Source of the DNA: Nocardia asteroides
GTDB lineage: Bacteria; Actinomycetota; Actinomycetes; Mycobacteriales; Mycobacteriaceae
Direction: 5' to 3'
Assembly: GCF_021183625.1 (NCBI RefSeq)
Contig: NZ_CP089214.1
Location: 6,882,001-6,946,000 of the forward strand
Length of the DNA: 64,000 nucleotides
This document shows, one piece after another, positions 57,954 to 64,000 of the stretch (position 1 is the first letter of the stretch; each line of letters opens with the position of its first letter). A program made the position numbers and the translations under genes. The notes under the pieces were generated by a model. That model was given only the letters and a program-made list of their open reading frames with translations. It made no database searches and was not told where the DNA came from.

Positions 57954-58391
57954 ATGCCAGCGGCACCTGCCGGGAAGACCCCGCGCGACTGCACGATCGC
58001 CGACGCCCTCGAGGTCGTCGGCGATCGCTGGAGCCTGCTGATCGTGCGCGAGCTCTTCTACGCCCAGCAGCGCTTCACCGAGGTCGTGCGCAACACCGGG
58101 GCGCCGCGCGATATCGCGACGGCCCGGCTGCGCAAGCTCGTCGAGCACGGGGTCATCGCCCGCGAGCAGTACAGCGAGCGGCCCGCCCGCTACGCCTACC
58201 GGCTGACCGAGTCCGGGCGCGCCCTCGCGCCGGTGCTGCTCGCGCTCAAGCGCTGGGGGCACGAGTACGTGCGCGACGGCGCCGATCCGGTGCGGTTCGA
58301 CCACAGCTGCGGGCACGAGTTCGTCGGCGCGCTGCACTGCTCCGCCTGCGGAGACCCGTTCGAGTCGGGATCGCTGACGCCGCATCCCTGA
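57954..58391 (+). CDS. HxlR-family regulator with C-terminal zinc-ribbon-like tail
   Basis: Protein of 145 residues: CTIADALEVVGDRWSLLIVR (the signature start with conserved Cys), ELFYAQQRFTEVVRNTGAPR, LVEHGVIAREQYSERPARYA. HxlR proteins bind DNA as dimers and often use the N-terminal Cys to sense aldehydes or oxidants. The C-terminus adds CGHEFVGALHCSACGDP, a Cys-x-His...Cys-x2-Cys cluster suited to zinc. ATG 57954 follows GGAGAA. The neighbouring duplicated operators are the likely binding sites. Confidence 0.88.
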   Translation: MPAAPAGKTPRDCTIADALEVVGDRWSLLIVRELFYAQQRFTEVVRNTGAPRDIATARLRKLVEHGVIAREQYSERPARYAYRLTESGRALAPVLLALKRWGHEYVRDGADPVRFDHSCGHEFVGALHCSACGDPFESGSLTPHP

Positions 58392-58412
58392 ATTCCGGTG
58401 CGGCCCGCGCGC

Positions 58413-59384
58413 TCAGGCGGCGAAGAGCTCCAGGCGGGGTGAGGGCTGGATGTCGCTGTAGTGCGCGGCATCGCCCTTGACGACCCGGCCTGTGGTGCCG
58501 TTGACGTCCACCGGCACGTCCCCGGCGAGCGTGATCCGGTGCAGCTCGCGCTCCTGGTTCCCGTAGTCGGCGATCCCGTAGTGCTGGGTGGCCCGGTTGT
58601 CCCAGATCGCGATGTCGCCGAGCCGCCAGTTCCACCAAAACGTGTTCTCCAGCTTGATGATTCGCGCCTGCAACAGCTGGTACAGCGAGTGGAACTCGGC
58701 GGAGCCGAGCCCGATGAAGCTCTTGGCGAAGTGGCCGAGCAGCAGCGAGCGCTCGCCGGTCTCCGGGTGCACTCGGACGACGGGGTGCACCGTCTCGTAC
58801 TCGGTGCTGGTGAACTCCTGGTAGTTCGCGGGGGTGGTGCGCCCGGCTGTGCTGGTCTGGGCCGCGTAGTCGTAGAGGTTGCTGTGCGTCGCCCACAGCT
58901 CCTCGGTGAGCGCGCGCAGCGCGGGGGGTAGCTGCTCGTAGGCGGCGACGGTCGAGGCCCAGGTGGTGGCGCCGCCGTAGCCGGGGAGGGTGACGGCGCG
59001 CAGGATCGAGGCCTTGGGGATGCGGTCGACGAAGGTGACGTCGGTGTGCCAGCTGTTGGCGGCGCCGTCGATGGTGAGCAGCCTGGCGCCCTTGGAGGTC
59101 AGCGTCGGGTGCGGCTCGGTGGGCGTGCCGAGCAGCTCGGCGAAGGCGTACTGGGATTCGTCGTCGAGCTGGTGCTGGCCCTCGAAGACGACGACCCTAT
59201 TGATGGCGAGCGCCAGTCGGATCGCCTCGACCCGCTCGGCGGGCAGGTCGCCGCCGAGCCGGACGGCGCCGATCCGCGCGCCGATGTGCGCACCGAGCTT
59301 CTCGACGGTGATCCCGCCCTGCCGGTAGATCTCCGCGGCGCCGGCCTCGCGGTCGGCCCGGATGTCGTTCTGTGCGAGTGTCAT
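58413..59384 (-). CDS. 2-oxoglutarate-dependent sulfate-ester dioxygenase (Rv3406-like, TauD family)
   Basis: Protein of 323 residues closely following M. tuberculosis Rv3406 by eye: VRLGGDLPAERVEAIRLAL, FEGQHQLDDESQYAFAELLG, NSWHTDVTFV (His113, Asp115), SLLLGHFAKSFIGL, WDNRATQHYG (His268) and HRITLAGDVPVDV (Arg283 for 2-oxoglutarate). Such enzymes hydroxylate the carbon next to the sulfate so that alkyl sulfates break into aldehyde and sulfate, a sulfur-scavenging route. It is downstream of an acyl-CoA dehydrogenase-like gene by 13 bases. Confidence 0.92.
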   Translation of the reverse strand: MTLAQNDIRADREAGAAEIYRQGGITVEKLGAHIGARIGAVRLGGDLPAERVEAIRLALAINRVVVFEGQHQLDDESQYAFAELLGTPTEPHPTLTSKGARLLTIDGAANSWHTDVTFVDRIPKASILRAVTLPGYGGATTWASTVAAYEQLPPALRALTEELWATHSNLYDYAAQTSTAGRTTPANYQEFTSTEYETVHPVVRVHPETGERSLLLGHFAKSFIGLGSAEFHSLYQLLQARIIKLENTFWWNWRLGDIAIWDNRATQHYGIADYGNQERELHRITLAGDVPVDVNGTTGRVVKGDAAHYSDIQPSPRLELFAA

Positions 59385-59397
59385 TGTCCCGATCTCC

Positions 59398-60411
59398 TCA
59401 TTCGCCGAGCAGGAAGTTGCCGATGTATTCGCGGACGCTGTCGCTGCTCGGCGGGTGGAAACTGCCCGCGCGCACGTCCCGGTAGAGCCGCTCCAGCTCG
59501 TTGCGGCGGTGGATGGAGCCGCCGCCGCCGATCTCCAGCGCGAGGTCGACGACGTCGCGCGCGCTGCGGGTGCCGTTCTCCTTGACTGCGAACAGCGCGA
59601 GCAGCAGCCGGTCGCCGAGGTCGTCCCCGCGGGCCAGCCGCTCGGTGATGTGGTCGAGGTGCGCGGTGGCCGCCTCCAGCGCCAGCTCGGCCTCGGCCGC
59701 GTGGTACTGCACGAACGGCTTCCCGCCGACCGGGCGGTTGCCCAGGCTCAGCACGGTCCTGGTCCGCGCCTGCTCCAGCGCCACGTCGGCGGCCCGCCTT
59801 GCGATGCCGAGGTAGACGTTGACCAGCGCCGGGATCGCCCACGGCAGGATCGAGGCGATGAACGGGCCGGGGTTGTCGCCCGTGTCGTAGACGTCGGCCA
59901 CGTGCTCGGTGGCTACGAACACGTCGGTCAGCACGGTGTCGTGGCTGGCGGTGGCCCGCACGCCGAGCGTGTCCCAGGTCTCGACCGTGCGCACACCCTC
60001 GCTGGTCCGCGGGACGAAGGCGTGCACGATGCGCGGCCGCTCCGGGTCGCTGTCGTCGCGGGCGTGGATGCCCAGCCGGTCCAGCGAGCTGTCGCCCGCG
60101 GCGATCCGGTCGGCCAGCGGACCGGTCCAGTACAGGTGCATGTTCACGCCGAGCGCGGTGGCGGGCGCCCAGTACGCGAGCGCCCGCTGCGCCCGGTTGA
60201 ACTGCGGCAGCGTCCACCCCAGCCCGCCGTGGCTCACCGGGATCGCCGCGCGCAGGTAGCCGATCGCCCTGAGCTCGTCGAGGTCCTCGGCGAAGAAGCG
60301 GTTCTCGCGGTCGTACTCCGGCGCCCGCTCGTGGAAGCCGCGCAGCAGCGCCTCGGGCAGCACGCCCGGCTCCAGCGTCGCCCGGATCGGTGGAGCGGCG
60401 AGATCTGTCAT
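59398..60411 (-). CDS. Acyl-CoA dehydrogenase-like flavoprotein with an internal deletion
   Basis: Protein of 337 residues. The N-terminal helical domain and C-terminal domain are normal, but residues 107-118 read GDSSLDRLGIHA, joining two regions that in intact relatives are separated by about 45 residues (the flavin loop with G-H-G-E-x-G-N-D and K-x-x-G-H-K-x-F-G-S-L). The joint is at about 60075-60085 and is in frame. The remaining order (VETWDTLGVRATASHDTVL, ALEIGGGGSIHRRNELERLY) is otherwise typical of desulfurisation-linked flavoproteins beside TauD-type genes. Without the flavin loop the enzyme is probably inactive or altered. Upstream gene of the TauD operon. Confidence 0.8.
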   Translation of the reverse strand: MTDLAAPPIRATLEPGVLPEALLRGFHERAPEYDRENRFFAEDLDELRAIGYLRAAIPVSHGGLGWTLPQFNRAQRALAYWAPATALGVNMHLYWTGPLADRIAAGDSSLDRLGIHARDDSDPERPRIVHAFVPRTSEGVRTVETWDTLGVRATASHDTVLTDVFVATEHVADVYDTGDNPGPFIASILPWAIPALVNVYLGIARRAADVALEQARTRTVLSLGNRPVGGKPFVQYHAAEAELALEAATAHLDHITERLARGDDLGDRLLLALFAVKENGTRSARDVVDLALEIGGGGSIHRRNELERLYRDVRAGSFHPPSSDSVREYIGNFLLGE

Positions 60412-60551
60412 GGCGCACTGTCCCCTCGTCTTGCGTCACCCGTCCGCGAGCGACGTGGCAAGGGTGACGGTAGGAGGCGGCGGTGCGGGGCGGAAGGAAT
60501 GGAGTCAGCGCGAGTGCAACGGTGGGCGCGGCTGCATTGCGCGTCAAGGCA

Positions 60552-61064
60552 TTACGCGCCGCCACCGAGACCGAGCAGTTCGGTGTTGCCGTGCTTGGCC
60601 GCCTCGGTCTCGATGGTGGACTCGCGCCGGAACGGGTCACCCGCTCCCGTCGTGATCAGGTTGTACAGGCTGTTCGTGAGGTAACCGCCCCAAGCGTTCG
60701 TGCACACGTCGTAGCACTCGCCCGCGGGGTGCAGGCCGACGTGGGTGAAGCGGATCTCGGTGCGGCCGTCGCGCTCGGCGAGGTCGAAGACCACATCGGT
60801 GTCCTCCCACTCCGCGGTGTCCGCGACGAAGGACAGGAACGAGTCGGTGACGTGCCAGACCAGGCGCTCGCCGGGCACGGACTCGGTGGTGGTCATGGTG
60901 CAGCGGTGCACGTCGGGCACCTCGAAGCGGTAGCTGTCGCCCACCGTTCCGGTGCTGCCGACGATGGTCTCCGACCACCAGCCGCGCACGTCTTCGATCG
61001 CCGCGAAAGCCTGCTCGCGGGTGGCGTCGACGGTGATGGTGACGGTGAAATCAGTTGTGCTCAT
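60552..61064 (-). CDS. SRPBCC/AHSA1-type protein
   Basis: Protein of 170 residues: FTVTITVDATREQAFAAIED, VRGWWSETIVGS (G-W-W of AHSA1-like domains), TEIRFTHVGLHPAGECYDVC and NAWGGYLTNSLYNLI. The family binds small hydrophobic ligands or acts with Hsp90-like partners in eukaryotes; in bacteria it often follows an ArsR-type regulator. Its ATG overlaps the ArsR stop (ATGA, 61061-61064). Confidence 0.87.
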   Translation of the reverse strand: MSTTDFTVTITVDATREQAFAAIEDVRGWWSETIVGSTGTVGDSYRFEVPDVHRCTMTTTESVPGERLVWHVTDSFLSFVADTAEWEDTDVVFDLAERDGRTEIRFTHVGLHPAGECYDVCTNAWGGYLTNSLYNLITTGAGDPFRRESTIETEAAKHGNTELLGLGGGA

Positions 61065-61408
61065 TGGGGATTTCCTTCCTGACGGTCCAGATGGGCGCGG
61101 AGCGCGGCGAGCGGGCCGTCCCAGTCCCGCGCCAGCGCGGCGAGGAATTGCTGGGCCACCCGCATCGGCGCGGAGTCGAGGTGGTAGCGGACGCGGCGGC
61201 GCTCGCCGGGCTCGGCGATCACCAGCCCCGCCTCCGCGAGCAGGGCGAGGTGCTTGGCGATCGCCTGCCTGGTGATGGGGAGCCGGTCGGCGAGGCCGGT
61301 CGCGGTGGCGGGGCCGTCCGCGGCGAGGGTGGCGAGGATCGAGCGCCTGCTCGGGTCGGCGAGCGCGGTGAAGACCCGCTCGGCGGTGGCCTCGAGTTCA
61401 GGCCGCAT
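61061..61408 (-). CDS. ArsR-family regulator
   Basis: Protein of 115 residues: RVFTALADPSRRSILATLAA, ATGLADRLPITRQAIAKHLA (recognition helix) and RRRVRYHLDSAPM (wing). Non-metal type that commonly controls an adjacent AHSA1-like gene. It overlaps both neighbours (11 bases with the upstream AHSA1 gene, 4 bases with the downstream one), so all three are translated as one unit. Confidence 0.9.
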   Translation of the reverse strand: MRPELEATAERVFTALADPSRRSILATLAADGPATATGLADRLPITRQAIAKHLALLAEAGLVIAEPGERRRVRYHLDSAPMRVAQQFLAALARDWDGPLAALRAHLDRQEGNPQ

Positions 61409-61829
61409 CGAGGTACCGGTCGAGCTCGGCGAGCTCCTTGGCCCAGCCGTCGGTGTTGCCGTCGAACGCGACCCTGTGCGCGTCGTCGGTGAGCTGCGCG
61501 AACCCGGTCTCCACCACGGTGAGCCTGGTACCGGAGCCTGCCGGCTCCAGGGTGAACTCGACGTAGGTGCGGCGTGGGTCGTCCTCCGGCAGGCCGTGGA
61601 TGTGCCAGGTGAAGCCGAAGACCGACGGCTCCTCGACCCGCTCCACCCGCAGGTGCTCGGTGTGCTCGCCCGACCAGGTGAGCTGGGCGGCGCCACCGGG
61701 GCGCAGGTCGATGCGGGCGCTGTCGCCGAACCAGCCGCCGAGCCCCTCGGCGGTGGTGACCGCCGCCCAGACGGTGGCGGGCGGCTGGGTGAGGTCGATG
61801 GTGCGGACGATGCGGTCGGGAAAGCTCAT
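61398..61829 (-). CDS. AHSA1/SRPBCC-type protein
   Basis: Protein of 143 residues: IVRTIDLTQPPATVWAAVTT, AEGLGGWFGDSARI, GFTWHIHGLPEDDPRRTYVE and GTRLTVVETGF. First gene of the AHSA1-ArsR-AHSA1 operon. AGGAGC is 6 bases before ATG 61827-61829. Confidence 0.9.
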   Translation of the reverse strand: MSFPDRIVRTIDLTQPPATVWAAVTTAEGLGGWFGDSARIDLRPGGAAQLTWSGEHTEHLRVERVEEPSVFGFTWHIHGLPEDDPRRTYVEFTLEPAGSGTRLTVVETGFAQLTDDAHRVAFDGNTDGWAKELAELDRYLDAA

Positions 61830-61874
61830 GTCGTGCTCCTCTATAGCAACCAGTTGATTGCCATAGACGCTATT

Positions 61875-61890
61875 GCAACCTTTCGGTTGC
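61875..61890. promoter_or_regulatory. GCAACC/GGTTGC inverted repeat
   Basis: GCAACC-TTTC-GGTTGC, perfect 6-base arms, with a second GCAACC...ATTGC copy at 61846-61861. The pair lies 17-61 bases upstream of the AHSA1 operon and fits a site for its ArsR regulator. Confidence 0.6.
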
Positions 61891-62000
61891 GTCAAGGTGT
61901 GTGCCGATTCGGTCAGTTGACCAGTTGGGTGGTTGTCGCCCGCGGACCCGGATCCCTACCATCCGGTAACCGGATCCCTGCCATCGAGGACAGTGCGACG

Positions 62001-63800
62001 ATGCCTTCTCACCCTGGCGACAGCGGAATCACCCGCCGCGGCCTGCTCGGCGGCGCGGCGGCCGCCACCACCCTCGCCGCGCTCGGCACGAACGCCGCGC
62101 TCGGCACGAACCCCGCCTGGGCCGCGCCGGGCGGCGGTGACGCCGACGCCATCGTCGTCGGCGCCGGGCTGGCGGGGCTGGTCGCCACCGGCGAGCTCGT
62201 CGCCGCGGGGCGCCGCGTGCTGCTGCTCGACCAGGAGCCGGAGGCGAGCCTGGGCGGGCAGGCGTTCTGGTCGCTCGGCGGGCTCTTCCTCGTCGGCTCG
62301 GTGGAGCAGAAGGTCGCCGGGATCAGGGACTCCTTCGAGCTGGCGCGCGCGGACTGGTTCCGCACGGCCGGCTTCGATCGCGGGGTCGGCGACCCGCTCG
62401 GCGAGGACCACTGGGCCGCCCGCTGGGCCGAGGCCTACCTGCACTTCGCCGCCGAGGAGAAGCAGGCGTGGCTCTTCCGGGAGGGCGTGCGCTGGGTGCC
62501 GATCGTCGGCTGGGCCGAGCGCGGCGAGGGGCCGCAGACCCCGGGCAACTCGGTGCCGCGCTTCCACATCACGCTCGGCACCGGGCCGGGGGTGGTGGAG
62601 CCGTTCGAGCGCAAGGTGCGGCAGGCGCCGGAGCGGCTGCTCACCCTCGCGTTCCGGCACCGGGTGGACGAGCTGGTCACCACCGGCGGCGCGATCTCCG
62701 GGGTGCGCGGCGCCATCCTGGAGCCGAGCGGCGCCGCGCGCGGCACGCCGAGCTCGCGCACCGAGGTCGGCGAGTTCGAGCTGCGCGCCCCGATCGTCAT
62801 CGTGACCTCCGGCGGCATCGGCGCGAATCACGAACTGGTGCGGCGTAATTGGCCCGCCCGGCTCGGCGCCCCGCCTGCCCGGCTGAGCACCGGGGTGCCC
62901 GCGCACGTCGACGGGCGGATGCTCGGCATCGCCGAGGCGGCGGGCGCGCGGCTGGTGAACCGGGACCGCATGTGGCACTACACCGAGGGCATCGTCAACC
63001 CGTCGCCGATCTGGCCCGGGCACGGGATCCGGGTGCTGGCCGCGCCGTCCTCGATGTGGTTCGACGCCGTCGGCAGGCGGTTCCCCAGTCCGGGCATCCC
63101 CAGCGTCGACACCCTCGGCACGCTCGAGCTGATCACCGCGACCGGCTACGACTACTCCTGGTTCGTGCTCAACAAGCGGATCGTCGACAAGGAGTTCGTG
63201 CTGTCGGGCTCCGAGCAGAACCCGGAGCTGACCGCCAAGGACCTCGTCGGCTACCTCGCCATGCGCGCCTTCAACGACACCCCGCCGCCGGTGCGGAATT
63301 TCCTGGACCGGGGCGAGGACTTCGTCATCGCCGATACCCTCCCCGAACTGGTCGCCGGGATGAACCGGCTCACCGGCACCGACCGCATCGCCCTCGACGC
63401 CATGCAGACGCAGATCGCCGCGCGCGACGCCGAGATCGGCAACCCGGCCAGCACCGACCCCGGCATCGTCGCGCTGCGCCGCTCCCGCGCCTACATCGGC
63501 GACAGCCTCGCCCGCACCACCGAGCCGCACCGCCTGCTCGACCCCGCCGCCGGGCCGCTCATCGCCATCCGGATGAACATCCTCACCAGGAAGACCCTCG
63601 GCGGATTGCAGACCGACCTCGCCGGGCGGGTGCTCGACGCCGCGGGCGCCCCGATCCCCGGGCTGTACGCGGCGGGCGAGGCGGCCGGATTCGGCGGCGG
63701 GGGAGTGCACGGGTACCGCGCGCTGGAGGGCACCTTCCTCGGCGGCTGCCTGTTCTCCGGGCGCGAGGCGGGGCGCGCCGCCGCCCGCGAAAGTGCCTGA
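62001..63800 (+). CDS. Tat-exported FAD-binding dehydrogenase (KstD/fumarate-reductase-like)
   Basis: Protein of 599 residues. The start is a Tat signal: S-G-I-T-R-R-G-L-L-G-G then an Ala-rich core with an L-G-T-N repeat. The mature enzyme has AIVVGAGLAGLVATGELVAA (FAD GxGxxG), LDQEPEASLGGQAFWSLGGL, VIVTSGGIGANHELVRRNWP and LYAAGEAAGFGGGGVHGYRA (the second FAD motif at the C-terminus), as in 3-ketosteroid dehydrogenase-like flavoproteins. The cavity residues that would define the substrate cannot be assigned. ATG 62001 with weak ribosome-binding GAGGAC. Confidence 0.88.
   Translation: MPSHPGDSGITRRGLLGGAAAATTLAALGTNAALGTNPAWAAPGGGDADAIVVGAGLAGLVATGELVAAGRRVLLLDQEPEASLGGQAFWSLGGLFLVGSVEQKVAGIRDSFELARADWFRTAGFDRGVGDPLGEDHWAARWAEAYLHFAAEEKQAWLFREGVRWVPIVGWAERGEGPQTPGNSVPRFHITLGTGPGVVEPFERKVRQAPERLLTLAFRHRVDELVTTGGAISGVRGAILEPSGAARGTPSSRTEVGEFELRAPIVIVTSGGIGANHELVRRNWPARLGAPPARLSTGVPAHVDGRMLGIAEAAGARLVNRDRMWHYTEGIVNPSPIWPGHGIRVLAAPSSMWFDAVGRRFPSPGIPSVDTLGTLELITATGYDYSWFVLNKRIVDKEFVLSGSEQNPELTAKDLVGYLAMRAFNDTPPPVRNFLDRGEDFVIADTLPELVAGMNRLTGTDRIALDAMQTQIAARDAEIGNPASTDPGIVALRRSRAYIGDSLARTTEPHRLLDPAAGPLIAIRMNILTRKTLGGLQTDLAGRVLDAAGAPIPGLYAAGEAAGFGGGGVHGYRALEGTFLGGCLFSGREAGRAAARESA
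62076..62111. repeat. Exact 18-base tandem duplication in the Tat signal coding region
   Basis: GCCGCGCTCGGCACGAAC at 62076-62093 is repeated directly at 62094-62111, giving A-A-L-G-T-N twice. It lengthens the hydrophobic part of the signal by six residues and may be recent. Confidence 0.85.
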
Positions 63801-63848
63801 CCGGGAAGCCGACGGGGATGCGCCACAACGGTTTCGGGGGATAGGGCG

Positions 63849-63876
63849 TTGCGCGCGGCTGGGTCGGCTGTAGCAT
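63849..63876 (+). promoter_or_regulatory. Putative sigma-70-type promoter for a gene right of the window
   Basis: TTGCGC (63849-63854), 16-base spacer, TAGCAT (63871-63876). A start near 63884 would give a leader of over 110 bases before the window ends, containing the hairpin at 63932-63957. No open frame begins in the remaining sequence. Confidence 0.5.
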
Positions 63877-63931
63877 GGCCGCCGATGGGGCTCGTGCCGC
63901 CGGTGCGGGTCGCATCATCTCGGATACCGAG

Positions 63932-63957
63932 CTGCCGAGACCTTCGGGTCTCGGCAG
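63932..63957. promoter_or_regulatory. Leader hairpin with TTCG tetraloop
   Basis: Perfect 11-base stem CTGCCGAGACC / GGTCTCGGCAG closed by TTCG, a very stable RNA fold. No T-tract follows, so it is more like an mRNA leader stabiliser or attenuator element than a classical terminator. Confidence 0.6.
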
Positions 63958-64000
63958 TCTCCGGCCTGGTTCGAGACATGTACACATTGCGCTATGCGCA

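Noticed and set aside
60434..60469. CGTCACCC...GGGTGACG repeat upstream of the ACAD/TauD operon
   Set aside because: Arms are perfect but 20 bases apart and GC-rich; could be chance, so not listed as an operator.

Overview
The window is about 73% G+C with very tight packing, many GTG starts and many 4-base GTGA or ATGA gene overlaps. Gene content is typical of a mycolic-acid actinomycete: F420/flavin LLM oxidoreductases, a close relative of the M. tuberculosis sulfate-ester dioxygenase Rv3406, CaiB-type CoA transferases, acyl-CoA dehydrogenase plus phosphotransferase pairs, and many TetR, ArsR, MarR and HxlR regulators. Nocardia or a close Nocardiaceae genus is the best guess. I found no rRNA, tRNA, CRISPR array, transposase or prophage gene. 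The region reads as chromosomal accessory metabolism.

Layout. 1-3.0 kb: edge of arfB, a LuxR fragment, and a phosphotransferase/SnoaL/LLM operon. 3.0-5.8 kb: a coupled PLP pair, a CysK-rhodanese fusion and a type III decarboxylase-like enzyme. 5.9-12.6 kb: small genes, including a broken GNAT gene, DedA, an LLM oxidoreductase with a MarR regulator, SpeG and a DHFR-like reductase. 12.7-17.5 kb: a P450 with an altered ExxR motif and a giant indolepyruvate:ferredoxin oxidoreductase. 17.8-22.5 kb: a roadblock-like protein, ArsR, a 2OG oxygenase, methyltransferase, GNAT and an ABC-exporter remnant. 22.5-26.6 kb: TetR divergent from a dikinase-like phosphotransferase and a CrtC-like protein. 26.7-30.7 kb: an antiporter, an epoxide-hydrolase-type enzyme and a four-gene cobalt nitrile hydratase/thiocyanate hydrolase-like operon. 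30.9-43.9 kb: a lipoprotein, a PAS-GAF sensor, DUF2797, dipeptidase, Nudix, TetR-epimerase, phosphoesterase, kinase, and an amidohydrolase/CoA-transferase/enoyl-CoA hydratase operon. 43.9-48.7 kb: an MFS pump with its TetR, and ACAD plus kinase. 48.8-52.5 kb: a 13-codon proline-rich leader ORF coupled to two small genes, then a MurE paralogue, an SDR and an unknown. 52.5-58.4 kb: lipase, TetR and Baeyer-Villiger-type monooxygenase sharing one operator type, a GDSL hydrolase, and an MFS/HxlR pair with a duplicated operator. 58.4-64 kb: the sulfatase-type dioxygenase with a truncated ACAD, an AHSA1-ArsR-AHSA1 operon, a Tat-exported FAD dehydrogenase, and a promoter plus leader hairpin for a gene beyond the right edge.

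Three themes stand out. First, regulator genes often lie beside clean inverted repeats that can be read as their operators. Second, several genes look internally deleted (a GNAT, an ABC exporter, an acyl-CoA dehydrogenase), and a LuxR helix-turn-helix survives only as a tail. Third, the most interesting functional units are the split-beta nitrile hydratase-like operon, the Cys-synthase-rhodanese/decarboxylase pair, the dikinase/CrtC-like pair, and the coupled leader peptide before the MurE paralogue. All function calls rest on reading motifs by eye; no database search was run.
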